DNA of 64,000 bases from contig NZ_VUOS01000010.1 in NCBI RefSeq assembly GCF_009829325.1, positions 124,001 to 188,000 on the forward strand, written 5' to 3'. The notes beneath the pieces were generated by a model. It was not told the origin of the DNA, ran no database searches, and saw nothing but the letters and a program-made list of their open reading frames with translations. Below are positions 35,433 to 44,096 of the stretch, piece after piece; position 1 is the first letter of the stretch; each line of letters begins with the position of its first letter. Source of the stretch: Nocardia sp. CY41 (GTDB lineage: Bacteria; Actinomycetota; Actinomycetes; Mycobacteriales; Mycobacteriaceae). The position numbers and the translations under genes were made by a program.

Positions 35433-36107
35433 TCAGATCGGCAGGTAGCCCGCGCCGACGCCGCCGCGCGCGTTGATGTCGGCCACGATCGCGCTCATGT
35501 TGGTACCGACCTCAGGGCCGAAGCAGGCGATGGCCAGGTAGGCGTTCACCATGCCGACCAGCGTCGTCCCGACGACCACCGGCGCGCCGGAGTCGCCTTC
35601 CACCACGCACATCTGGCTCCAGGTCTCCACGTTCGTCCTGAAGATGTCACCCCAGGCGATACCGCAGGTGTTGCCGGTGGTGCGCCCTTCCTTGCAGACG
35701 ATCTGCGGGAAGTTGGCCGGTCCGCCGAGGCCGGTGATGGTGACGTTGCCGACCCGGTTCACCGGCGTGATCTTGCCCGGGTCGAACTGGATGACGGCGT
35801 AGTCGAGGTCGTGGTTGGAGTAGACGAACCGGCCGATGATGCCGGCGCCGCGATCGGCTTCGGCGTAGACCTGCGCGCCCGGGTCGCCGCAGTGGCCTGC
35901 GGTCAGGCCGACCAGACGTCCCGCGTTGTCGTGGCCGACAGTCGTGACGGTGCACTCGAATTGGTTGTCGATGATGATGCCGGATCCACCGCCCAAGACC
36001 GGCGGGCCCGGGTCGGCATTAGCGGCCCCTGCGCCCGTGCCGAGCAGCGCCGCGCCCAGGGCGACGGCGAAGGCGGCGTTGGCCACCTTGGCGAGTTTGC
36101 TGAACAT
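35433..36107 (-). CDS. Secreted trypsin-like (S1) serine protease
   Basis: From ATG 36107 the 224-residue protein has a signal peptide (about 1-31, ending AANADP) and a compact chymotrypsin fold. The triad is His72 (GLTAGHC), Asp102 (HDLDYAV) and Ser173 (EGDSGAPV). Cys52/73, Cys138/148 and others fit the disulfides of small actinobacterial S1 proteases. No pro-peptide domain of the alpha-lytic kind is present, which is unusual for secreted bacterial S1 enzymes but seen in Mycobacteriales. GGAGGG stands close to the start. Confidence 0.9.
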   Translation of the reverse strand: MFSKLAKVANAAFAVALGAALLGTGAGAANADPGPPVLGGGSGIIIDNQFECTVTTVGHDNAGRLVGLTAGHCGDPGAQVYAEADRGAGIIGRFVYSNHDLDYAVIQFDPGKITPVNRVGNVTITGLGGPANFPQIVCKEGRTTGNTCGIAWGDIFRTNVETWSQMCVVEGDSGAPVVVGTTLVGMVNAYLAIACFGPEVGTNMSAIVADINARGGVGAGYLPI

Positions 36108-36631
36108 GTCCCTCCAGACGTCGGAAGCCCGCACGATATCAATCTGTCGCACCCATCGTGTCAGTAATCGACCTCGGGCGCGTCACCACTACGGGTTGTC
36201 CCCACTGTTCCACGCTTCAACCCCATTTCGTACAACTGAGATGGAATGTATCTGACGGAGTCAATAGCATTCGGCTATCACAATTGTGAAAATGTCGTCG
36301 CCGTTAGTGTCACGGTGATAGTAAGGAGCCGCGGTGTTGGTCTCCGGAAGCAAATCCGATTTTCGATGAGAAATATCCGAAGTAATTCGCCGTTCCGTCG
36401 CTGCGGATCGCGGATTCCCCCAGCTGGGCTGTAGCTTGTGCCAGAGGTAAGTGCCCTGCTTTTGGGCTCGTTCCCAATGTTCTGCGGCTTAAGCATTGCT
36501 ATCCGGCAACGGTGCGTGGCATCTATGACTGCGATCACAAGTGGATGGTGTGTTCTGCACTACTCCGTAGTAAGGTGCGTCAAGCAAACGAGTCGCCGGG
36601 GCAGCCAACCGGCGTCGAGGAGGATTAGCCA
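36108..36631. other. Intergenic region upstream of the mce operon
   Basis: This 520-base stretch between the divergent protease and mce operon is AT-richer than average. It holds a 12-bp palindrome (36278-36289) and a TAAGGT box at about 36572. A strong GAGGAGG lies nine bases before yrbEA. Short frames within it have no ribosome binding site or recognisable product. It probably contains the mce promoter and operators. Confidence 0.6.
36278..36289. promoter_or_regulatory. 12-bp perfect palindrome upstream of the mce operon
   Basis: TCACAATTGTGA is a perfect palindrome 343 bases before the yrbEA start and 171 bases before the divergent protease start. It has the size of a dimeric repressor site. 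It does not match the KstR pattern (AAC-GTT core) known for cholesterol-linked mce operons. Confidence 0.4.
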
Positions 36632-37486
36632 GTGCAGTCGACCGAGAGTCCACCATCAGGGTCACGGTTCAGTGGTGCGGTCGATTGGACGAGGTCTTAC
36701 TGGCAGGATCATCCCAAGCGTTCGCTGGAGACCTTCGGCAGGCAGATCACGATGGGCTTCGCGGCCGTCGCCGAACTGTTCGTCTCGATTTTCCGCAGGC
36801 GCTTCCCGTTCGGCGAGTTCGTCCGGCAGTGCGCGTTCATGGCCAGCGTCTCCGCCGCGCCGACGCTGCTGGTCGCCATCCCGATCGGCGTCATCGTCTC
36901 CATCCAGGTCGGGTCGGTCGCCGGCCAGGTCGGCGCCACCTCGTTCATCGGCGCGGCCAACGGCCTCGGCATCATCCAGCAGGGCGCCCCGCTGGTCACC
37001 TCGCTGATGATCGCGGGCGCCGTCGGTTCCGCGGTCTGCGCCGACCTCGGCTCGCGCACCATCCGCGAGGAGATCGACGCCATGAAAGTCATGGGCGTCG
37101 ATCCGATGCGCAGGCTGGTCGCCCCGCGGCTCGGCGCCGCCATGCTGGTGAGTGTGCTGCTGTGCGGTTTCGTCGTCTTCGTCGGCTTCTTGACCGGCTA
37201 CATCTTCAATATCTTCGCGCAGAACGGCACGCCGGGTTCCTACGTCGGCACCTTCTCGTCGTTCGCCGTGACCACCGATCTTCTTGTCGCGCTGGCGAAA
37301 TCGCTGATATTCGGTCTGCTGGCGGCAATCATCGCCTGCGATACCGGATTGAACACCCGTGGTGGTCCCGGCGGCGTCGCGAACTCGGTGAATTCAGCGG
37401 TGGTGAGCTCCGCCATCATGCTGTTCGGGGTGAACCTCATCATCACCCAGGTTTACAACGCACTATTCCCGTCACAGGTGGTCTGA
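36632..37486 (+). CDS. yrbEA: YrbE-type permease, first subunit of the Mce transporter
   Basis: The 284-residue MlaE/YrbE permease has about five to six membrane helices. The conserved cytoplasmic stretch DLGSRTIREEIDAMKVMGVD is the EExDA-type motif thought to contact the ATPase. With YrbEB it forms the membrane channel of the Mce lipid importer. GAGGAGG nine bases before GTG 36632 is the strongest ribosome binding site in the operon. It opens a run of eight co-directional genes. The ATPase (MceG) is not in the window, as is usual. Confidence 0.95.
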   Translation: MQSTESPPSGSRFSGAVDWTRSYWQDHPKRSLETFGRQITMGFAAVAELFVSIFRRRFPFGEFVRQCAFMASVSAAPTLLVAIPIGVIVSIQVGSVAGQVGATSFIGAANGLGIIQQGAPLVTSLMIAGAVGSAVCADLGSRTIREEIDAMKVMGVDPMRRLVAPRLGAAMLVSVLLCGFVVFVGFLTGYIFNIFAQNGTPGSYVGTFSSFAVTTDLLVALAKSLIFGLLAAIIACDTGLNTRGGPGGVANSVNSAVVSSAIMLFGVNLIITQVYNALFPSQVV

Positions 37487-37490
37487 GCCG

Positions 37491-38354
37491 GTGTCATCAA
37501 CCTATGTACCGCCGCTGCTGCGGCCTCTCCAGACCCTCCGGAAATCCGCTCAGGCGCCGGTCGATCTGCTCGCCAGGCTCGGCCATCAGGTGTTCTTCCT
37601 GTTGCGCTCGATCGGCTCGATTCCGCTGGCGCTCAAGCACTACCCCAAGGAAGTGTGGCGCCTGCTCTCTGACGTCACCTGGGGCAACGGCAATCTCGTC
37701 GTCGGCGGCGGCACCATCGGCGTCGTCGTCATCCTGAGCGCCTTCGGCGGCATGACCGTCGGTATCCAGGGTTACAACTCGCTCAACCTGCTCGGCCTGA
37801 GCCCGATCACCGGTGCGATCTCGGCGTTCGCGACCACTCGTGAACTCGGCCCGCTGCTGGCGACGCTGGCCTTCGCCGCGCAGGCGGGCTGCCGATTCAC
37901 CGCGCAGCTCGGCGCCATGCGCATCTCCGAGGAGATCGACGCGCTGGAGTCCATCGCGATCCGGCCGCTGCCCTACCTGATCAGCACCAGGATGTTCGCG
38001 GCGATGGTGGCCATCATCCCGCTCTACTGCCTCGGTCTGACGATGGCCTACATCTCCTGCGCGCTCACGGTGCAGCTGATCGGCGGCACCGCCACCGGCA
38101 CCTACCAGCACTACTTCTATCAGTTCCTCGTCCCGACCGACGTCATCTACTCGCTGATCAAGGCGATCCTGTTCGTCGCGATCACCACGTTCATCCAGTG
38201 CTACTACGGATTCTTCGCATCCGGTGGCCCCGAAGGCGTCGGCGTGGCCGCGGGCCGCGCGATCAAGATGTGCATCATCGCGGTCGTTTTCGCGAATCTG
38301 TTCATGACATTGGCGATCTGGGGCGTCAACCCCGGCATCCGGATCTCGGGGTAG
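37491..38354 (+). CDS. yrbEB: YrbE-type permease, second subunit of the Mce transporter
   Basis: The 287-residue partner of YrbEA has the matching motif GAMRISEEIDALESIAIRP and a similar helix pattern. GTG 37491 lies four bases after the yrbEA stop. The N-terminal 45 residues are cytoplasmic and basic. It is followed within seven bases by mceA, consistent with one transcript. Confidence 0.95.
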   Translation: MSSTYVPPLLRPLQTLRKSAQAPVDLLARLGHQVFFLLRSIGSIPLALKHYPKEVWRLLSDVTWGNGNLVVGGGTIGVVVILSAFGGMTVGIQGYNSLNLLGLSPITGAISAFATTRELGPLLATLAFAAQAGCRFTAQLGAMRISEEIDALESIAIRPLPYLISTRMFAAMVAIIPLYCLGLTMAYISCALTVQLIGGTATGTYQHYFYQFLVPTDVIYSLIKAILFVAITTFIQCYYGFFASGGPEGVGVAAGRAIKMCIIAVVFANLFMTLAIWGVNPGIRISG

Positions 38355-38361
38355 ACACCAG

Positions 38362-39852
38362 ATGATCATCGATCCCAGTGGGCGCGGACCCACCATGCGA
38401 CAGTTGCTGATCGCAGGCGTGTGCGGCCTGGTCGTGTTCGCGCTGGTGCTCAGCTTCCTGATGCTGCGCTACAAGGGGTACTTCCAGGAGAAGGTCAACG
38501 TCACCGCCAACTTGACCACCACCGGTGACGGTCTGCCCGAGCAGGCCGACGTCAAGTTCCGCGGGGTGCTCGTCGGCGCGGTGAAGACCGTCGACGTCGC
38601 GGCCAAGGGCGAGCTGCAGAAAGTTCGCATCGAGATGAAGCCGGAGTTCGCCGACGACATCCCGGCCAACGTGACCGCACGCGTGGTGCCGAGCAACCTG
38701 TTCGCCGTCACCTCCGTCGAGCTGGTCTTCAACGGCCCCGCCGACCAGTACCTGCACGAAGGCTCGGTCATCGAGGAGGACCGCAGCAAGGGCACCATCG
38801 CGCTGCAGGACACCCTCACCACGGTCCGCAACATCCTCGACAAGATCGACCCGGTGCAGTTCGGCCGGGTGCTGGGCACCCTGTCGCAGGCGCTGGACGG
38901 CAGCGGCCGCATGCCAGGCTCCACGGTCGAGCGGCTGGACCGCTGGCTGCTGGCCGTCGACGAGTCGATTCCCGATCTCGGGGTGCTGCTCGGCGACTTC
39001 TCCGCGTCGTTCAACGCGCTCAACCAGTCCGCGCCCGAGCTGGTGGACGTGCTCGGCAGCTCGGTGCAGACCGCGCGCACCATCGCCGACCGCCGCAGCC
39101 AGCTGGTCTCGCTGATCACCGGTACCTCGGGCACCATCGACACGGTCAACGACCTGTTCGCCCGCAACCCGAACGTGGGCATCGAGGTCACCGCCGGGAC
39201 CAACGACATGTTCGGCGCTCTCGCCGCGGATCCGGACGCGATCACCAGGAGCCTGCTGAACCTCAGCGAGACGATGCGCCGGATGGACACCACGTTCAAG
39301 TGGGGTCCGCAACAGCAACAGGTCTGGGACGCGGGCATCACGCTCACCCCGTACCGGCCCTACACCGTGGCCGACTGCCCGCGCTACGGCGACATGGTCG
39401 GGCCGAGCTGCTACACCGCTCCCGCCGTAGCCGATGTCGGCGAGCTGCCGGAACAGCTGAAGCCGCGCGCTCTCGCCTCGGCCGCCGGGCTTCCGCCGGT
39501 GGTGCCGATGCCGGGCCTGCCGCTGATCCCCGGAGTCACCACCCCGGATCCGAACCGCGCCACCGCGGCCGCTCCCACCGGCGGTGCACCCGCTCCGTTC
39601 GCGGGCACCCCGCTCGAGGGACTGTTCCCGATGCTGCCGCCGGGTCTGCTCCCGCCGGCCGCGCCCGCCGCGCCCGTGGCTCCGGCCGCCGCGTCCGAGG
39701 GCACTCCGTCGGCGGCGCCGATCTCCTACCGGGGTGAGTCCGCGATCACCCCGTTGCTCGGCCGCAAGCCGACCACAGCCGAATATCTGCTGCTGAGCTC
39801 GATTTTGAAGGGCGGAACCATGCAGGTGTCCGACAACGGTGCCGGACGATGA
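38362..39852 (+). CDS. mceA: MceA substrate-binding subunit with long Pro-rich tail
   Basis: The 496-residue protein has an N-terminal membrane helix (about 13-33, LIAGVCGLVVFALVLSFLML), the MCE domain at about 40-120 (VNVTANLTTTGDGLPEQADVK), and a helical region to about 320. The tail is Pro/Ala-rich (about 375-465) and ends with a short hydrophobic patch, TAEYLLLSSIL. MCE subunits assemble as a hexameric tube carrying lipids across the periplasm. ATG 38362 has a weak ribosome binding site. The stop overlaps mceB by ATGA. Confidence 0.93.
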   Translation: MIIDPSGRGPTMRQLLIAGVCGLVVFALVLSFLMLRYKGYFQEKVNVTANLTTTGDGLPEQADVKFRGVLVGAVKTVDVAAKGELQKVRIEMKPEFADDIPANVTARVVPSNLFAVTSVELVFNGPADQYLHEGSVIEEDRSKGTIALQDTLTTVRNILDKIDPVQFGRVLGTLSQALDGSGRMPGSTVERLDRWLLAVDESIPDLGVLLGDFSASFNALNQSAPELVDVLGSSVQTARTIADRRSQLVSLITGTSGTIDTVNDLFARNPNVGIEVTAGTNDMFGALAADPDAITRSLLNLSETMRRMDTTFKWGPQQQQVWDAGITLTPYRPYTVADCPRYGDMVGPSCYTAPAVADVGELPEQLKPRALASAAGLPPVVPMPGLPLIPGVTTPDPNRATAAAPTGGAPAPFAGTPLEGLFPMLPPGLLPPAAPAAPVAPAAASEGTPSAAPISYRGESAITPLLGRKPTTAEYLLLSSILKGGTMQVSDNGAGR

Positions 39853-40892
39853 GCATTCGCAAACCGCTGATCGGATTCAGCATCTTCGCCATCGTGTCGA
39901 TCCTGGTCACGGTGGTCGTGTGGAACACACTCGCGCGCATCGTCAGCGGCGACACCTACACCTACTCCGCGACGTTCTCCGATGTGCTCGGCCTGCACGA
40001 GGGCGACGACGTCCGCATGGCGGGCGTGCGCGTGGGCAAGGTGGAGAAGATCGAGCTGGGCCGCGACGCGAAGCTGAAGAAGTCGGTCGCCAAGGTGACC
40101 TTCGTCGTGCAGCGCGACCAGACGATCTACAACGACACCAAAGCGCTGGTCCGCTACCAGAACCTGATCGGTCAGCGATACGTGGCGCTCGCTCCGGGTA
40201 AGTCGTCGAGTCCGGCGCCGCTGAAGAACAACGGTTCCATCCCGATCGACCGGACCGAGCCGTCGTTCGATGTGTCGGGTCTGCTCAACGGATTCCAGCC
40301 GCTGTTCCAGGTGCTGCAGCCCGAACAGGTCAACCGGCTCTCGGAGACCTTCATCCAGGCCTTGCAGGGTGACGGCGTCTCGTTGAGCGCGTTCATCGTG
40401 CAGGCCGCCCAGCTGGCCACCGACTTCCAGCGCAGGGACGCGATCCTGTCCGATGTGATCACCAACCTGTCGGGCGTGATGTCGGGGTTGGCGAAACGAG
40501 GTGATGAATTGGAGACCCTGGTGACCCAGACCCGGGCCTTGATCGGCGGGCTGTACGAACAGGGACAGTCGTTGCTCGGCTCGACCGAACAGATCGCCGG
40601 CGCGACCACGTCGCTGGTCGCCATGATGGACCGGATCCAGCCGAGCCTGCGTGACGCGCAGAACTCAACCAGCGCCGCGCTGACGCTGCTGCTGGACAAC
40701 GGCGCCAAGCTCGACCAAGCGGCGATCGACCTGCCGAACGTCCTGTCCGCGGCGGGCAGGCACACCTCCGAGGGCGGTTACGCCAACGCCTACCTGTGCG
40801 GGCTGGACGTCTCGCTCTACGGCGTCCTGTTCCCGCGCGGTCTGTTCTCCCAGATCGGTGGCACTTCGCACTCGGCGGTGTGCCGCCCATGA
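39849..40892 (+). CDS. mceB: MceB subunit
   Basis: The 347-residue MCE protein has a membrane helix at about 7-28 (IGFSIFAIVSILVTVVVWNT), an MCE domain at about 35-115 (FSDVLGLHEGDDVRMAGVRVG) and a long helical part. It ends with a short Cys-containing tail (YLCGLDVSLYGVLFP, CRP). It starts inside mceA (ATGA) and ends inside mceC, so it is translationally coupled on both sides. It is one of six different MCE chains expected per complex. Confidence 0.94.
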   Translation: MSIRKPLIGFSIFAIVSILVTVVVWNTLARIVSGDTYTYSATFSDVLGLHEGDDVRMAGVRVGKVEKIELGRDAKLKKSVAKVTFVVQRDQTIYNDTKALVRYQNLIGQRYVALAPGKSSSPAPLKNNGSIPIDRTEPSFDVSGLLNGFQPLFQVLQPEQVNRLSETFIQALQGDGVSLSAFIVQAAQLATDFQRRDAILSDVITNLSGVMSGLAKRGDELETLVTQTRALIGGLYEQGQSLLGSTEQIAGATTSLVAMMDRIQPSLRDAQNSTSAALTLLLDNGAKLDQAAIDLPNVLSAAGRHTSEGGYANAYLCGLDVSLYGVLFPRGLFSQIGGTSHSAVCRP

Positions 40893-41890
40893 TGACGAAA
40901 CTCAGGTCCAGGTTCGAGAGCAACCGGTACTTCTGGTTGGGCATCATCGGCGGCGCACTCATCGTGGTGCTGCTGCTGGTGTCCAGCGTCTACAAGCTCA
41001 TCGGCGTCGGCGAGCAGTCGATCAAGGCCGAGTTCGTGCAGGCCGCGGGCATCAGGGTCGGCGACAAGGTGAACGTCGCCGGGGTCTCCTCCGGGCGGGT
41101 GGTCGGCGCCGAGCTCGAGGGCAGCCACGTGCTGCTCACGCTCAGCGTCAGCAACGACGTGAAACTGGGCCCGGACGCGCGCGCCTCGATCAAGATGGCC
41201 ACGCTGCTCGGCGCCAGGTACGTCGACCTCGAGCCGGGTGACGGCTCGGGCCTGAAGGGCAAGCGGATCCCGGTGTCCAACACCACGGTTCCGTACAACC
41301 TGGCCGACGTGGTGCAGGTCGGCACCCCGAAGTTCGAGGCGCTCGACACCAAGAAGCTGGCCGATTCGCTGAACTTGATCAACGAACAGATGAACGGCTC
41401 CCCCCAGCTCACCGCCCAGGCGCTGGACAGCGTGGGCGCGCTGGCCAAGGTGATCGACAGCCGCAAGGCCGAGGTCGACACGCTGCTGAAGGACTTGGAC
41501 CGGGTCACCCGGATCCTCGGCGACAACCGCAACAGCATCCTGCTGGTGATCACCCAGGGCGAGGCCATCGCCAACCGGGTGATGGAGCGCCAGGCGCTGC
41601 TGCGGCAGCTGCTGGACAACGTGGCGGCGCTGACCAAGCAGTTGGAGGCGATCGGCGCGGAGAACAACGATCAGCTCGGACCGACCATCCAGCAGCTGAA
41701 CACCATGGCCGAAGGCCTGCAGAAGAACAAGGACAACCTGGATCGGATGCTGTCGATCATGCCGCCGACCCTGCGCTATCTGGCGAACTCCTGGGGCGGC
41801 AGCGGTCCGTACGGCGATGTCGGTCTGCCGTGGCTGTTCCCGGACAACTGGTTGTGCTTCGCCCAAGTCATCGAGGGGTGCCAGGGATGA
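40889..41890 (+). CDS. mceC: MceC subunit
   Basis: From ATG 40889 the 333-residue protein has a membrane helix (about 14-36, YFWLGIIGGALIVVLLLVSS), an MCE domain at about 42-125 (FVQAAGIRVGDKVNVAGVSSG) and a helical region. It lacks the long Pro-rich tail seen in many MceC proteins. The start is set by the ATGA overlap with mceB; the frame is open further upstream. The next ATG (40892) is also possible. Confidence 0.93.
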   Translation: MMTKLRSRFESNRYFWLGIIGGALIVVLLLVSSVYKLIGVGEQSIKAEFVQAAGIRVGDKVNVAGVSSGRVVGAELEGSHVLLTLSVSNDVKLGPDARASIKMATLLGARYVDLEPGDGSGLKGKRIPVSNTTVPYNLADVVQVGTPKFEALDTKKLADSLNLINEQMNGSPQLTAQALDSVGALAKVIDSRKAEVDTLLKDLDRVTRILGDNRNSILLVITQGEAIANRVMERQALLRQLLDNVAALTKQLEAIGAENNDQLGPTIQQLNTMAEGLQKNKDNLDRMLSIMPPTLRYLANSWGGSGPYGDVGLPWLFPDNWLCFAQVIEGCQG

Positions 41891-42996
41891 GTTTTCGCAC
41901 GGGCTTTCCGCTGAGGGCCGCCGCGAAGGCGCTGATGATCAGCGCCGCCGCACTGACGGTCGGCAGTTGCTCGCTGCTGCCGAGTTCGGTGAACGACGCG
42001 CTGGGCAACACTCTGCAGATCACCGCCGATTTCGACAACATCGCGGGCATCTACGAGGGCAACCCGATCACGGTGCTCGGGCTCGATGTCGGCAAAGTCG
42101 ACAAAATCGTGCCGAAGGGCACCCTCGTCGAGGTGCACATGTCCATCGACAAGGACGTGAAGATACCGAAGGACGCGATCGCCGCGATCGTCTCGCCGTC
42201 CATCGTCACCGACCGGCACGTCGAGCTCACCCCGGTCTACACCGGCGGCGCGACCTTGTCCGACGGCGATCATCTGCCCAAGGCGCGCACCAAGACGCCG
42301 GTCGAACTGGACACGATGATCAAGACCATCGACCAGTTCGCCGCCGCGCTGAAGCCGGAGCCGGGCCAGGAGGGCATCGGCCCGCTGTCGGGCCGGGTGC
42401 TCTACCCGATGCTCAACGGCAACGGCGAGAAGATCCGCGACACCCTCAACGCGCTGTCCAGCGCGCTGAAGGTCGGTGTCGACAACAAGGACGCGATCTC
42501 CAGCATCATCATCAAGCTGAACGACCTCACCACCATGCTGGCCGAGAACGACCAGTCGGTGCGTGATTTCAGCAACCGGGTGACCCAGATGACCGGCCTG
42601 CTCGCCGACCAGGCTCCGGGTCTGCAGGCCACGCTGGATCAGCTGCTGGCCTTCCTGCGGAACACGAGCACCACGCTGACGCAGTACCAGGATCAGTTGT
42701 CCGGCACGATGACCGGTCTGACCAACGTGACCCAGCAGCTGCGCGACAACGCCTACGGCCTCACCGAGGTCGCCGACCTGGCGCCGATGGTCATGCAGAA
42801 CGTCGACAACATCGTCGACCGCCAGCACGGGCACGTCCGGCTGCACGCGGTGATCGGCACCGCGCTGTCGGGTGAGATCGTCAGCCTGTTCTGCGAGCGC
42901 ATCCAGATGAAGGCCGACGGCTGCCGCACCGGAAACATGCAGGACTTCGGACCCGACTACGGGCTCACCGCCGCACTGCTCGGACTGACGAAATGA
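41887..42996 (+). CDS. mceD: MceD subunit, lipoprotein-like
   Basis: The 369-residue MCE protein starts at ATG 41887, inside the mceC stop. Its signal region ends with VGSC (Cys28), a plausible lipobox with Gly at -2, rather than the plain membrane helix usual for MceD. The MCE domain follows at about 42-120 (FDNIAGIYEGNPITVLGLDVG). A helical region and a C-terminal Cys pair (FCERIQMKADGC) complete it. The next gene also encodes a lipobox at residue 28. Confidence 0.92.
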   Translation: MSFRTGFPLRAAAKALMISAAALTVGSCSLLPSSVNDALGNTLQITADFDNIAGIYEGNPITVLGLDVGKVDKIVPKGTLVEVHMSIDKDVKIPKDAIAAIVSPSIVTDRHVELTPVYTGGATLSDGDHLPKARTKTPVELDTMIKTIDQFAAALKPEPGQEGIGPLSGRVLYPMLNGNGEKIRDTLNALSSALKVGVDNKDAISSIIIKLNDLTTMLAENDQSVRDFSNRVTQMTGLLADQAPGLQATLDQLLAFLRNTSTTLTQYQDQLSGTMTGLTNVTQQLRDNAYGLTEVADLAPMVMQNVDNIVDRQHGHVRLHAVIGTALSGEIVSLFCERIQMKADGCRTGNMQDFGPDYGLTAALLGLTK

Positions 42997-44096
42997 CCTA
43001 CCGAATGACGATCAAGGCACGCAGGGCGCTGGTCGCCTTCGCCGCGGTGGCCGGCGTGGCGGTGACCTCCGGCTGCGGGCTCACCGTGGAGAAGCTGCCG
43101 CTGCCGAAACCGGGCCAGGGCGGGGAGACCTACACGATCCACGCGGTCTTCGAGAACGCGCTGAATCTGCCCGACCAGGCGAAGGTGAAGATCGGCGGCT
43201 CGGATGTCGGCGTGGTCACCGACATCAAGACCAAGAACTTCCAGGCGATCGTGGACCTGACCATTCGCAAGGACATCGAGTTGCCCAAGGGCAGCACGGC
43301 GGAACTGCGGCAGGCCACTCCGCTGGGTGACGTCTTCGTCGCGGTGTCCAAGCCGAAGGCCGAGCCCGGCGCGCAGATGCTGCACGACGGCGACACGCTC
43401 ACCATCGACAGCACCTCCGCGGGCGCGACCGTCGAGCAGTTGCTCATCTCGGTCTCCATGCTGTTCAACGGCGGCGGCATCGCCAGCCTCTCCAAGCTCG
43501 GCTCCGAACTGGACTCGATCGTCGGCGGCCGCGGCGAGCAACTGGCCCACCTGATCACCGAGATGACGGGCGTGGTCGGCAGTCTGAACGCCAACTCCGC
43601 TCGGGTGGACAGCGTGCTCGGTGAATTCAGCACGCTGGCCGACACCATCGAGGGGCGGCGCTCGGAGCTCGGCGAGGTGGCCGACACGCTGCCGCAGATG
43701 ATCGGCGCCATCGCCGAGAACAACCGGGCACTCGGCGACCTGCTCGCCAAGTTGTCCATCTCCAGCGCCGCGCTGGGCGATTACGCGAACACTTCGACCG
43801 AGAACCTGAACGGACTGCTGGAGAACACCCGGCAGCTGATGGACGCGATCGCCAAGACCGGTGACGGTTTCGGCGTCCTGCTGGATCGGCTGCGGGTGAT
43901 CCGGCCGAAGGTCGACGCGACCTTCCGCGGCAGCAGCTTCGCGGTGTACGCGACCGCGACCAATCTGGACATCAGCGCGCTCACCGATCCGGAACACGGC
44001 AAACTCCAGGATCTCAACGACCTGCAGGACTTCGCGGGCAGCCTGATCCAGGTGCTGCAACTGGTCCAGAGTCGAGTGGGGGGCGGACACCGATGA
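42993..44096 (+). CDS. mceE: MceE subunit, lipoprotein
   Basis: The 367-residue protein has a lipoprotein-type signal ending TSGC (Cys28), as expected for the fifth Mce gene (LprK type in mce1). The MCE domain is at about 46-120 (FENALNLPDQAKVKIGGSDVG), followed by long amphipathic helices. ATG 42993 overlaps the mceD stop. The lipid anchor would hold the tip of the Mce tube in the outer leaflet of the inner membrane. Confidence 0.93.
   Translation: MTYRMTIKARRALVAFAAVAGVAVTSGCGLTVEKLPLPKPGQGGETYTIHAVFENALNLPDQAKVKIGGSDVGVVTDIKTKNFQAIVDLTIRKDIELPKGSTAELRQATPLGDVFVAVSKPKAEPGAQMLHDGDTLTIDSTSAGATVEQLLISVSMLFNGGGIASLSKLGSELDSIVGGRGEQLAHLITEMTGVVGSLNANSARVDSVLGEFSTLADTIEGRRSELGEVADTLPQMIGAIAENNRALGDLLAKLSISSAALGDYANTSTENLNGLLENTRQLMDAIAKTGDGFGVLLDRLRVIRPKVDATFRGSSFAVYATATNLDISALTDPEHGKLQDLNDLQDFAGSLIQVLQLVQSRVGGGHR

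Noticed and set aside
36246..36538. Short frames on both strands in the mce upstream region
   Set aside because: They lack ribosome binding sites and GC-rich third positions, and they overlap likely promoter elements.
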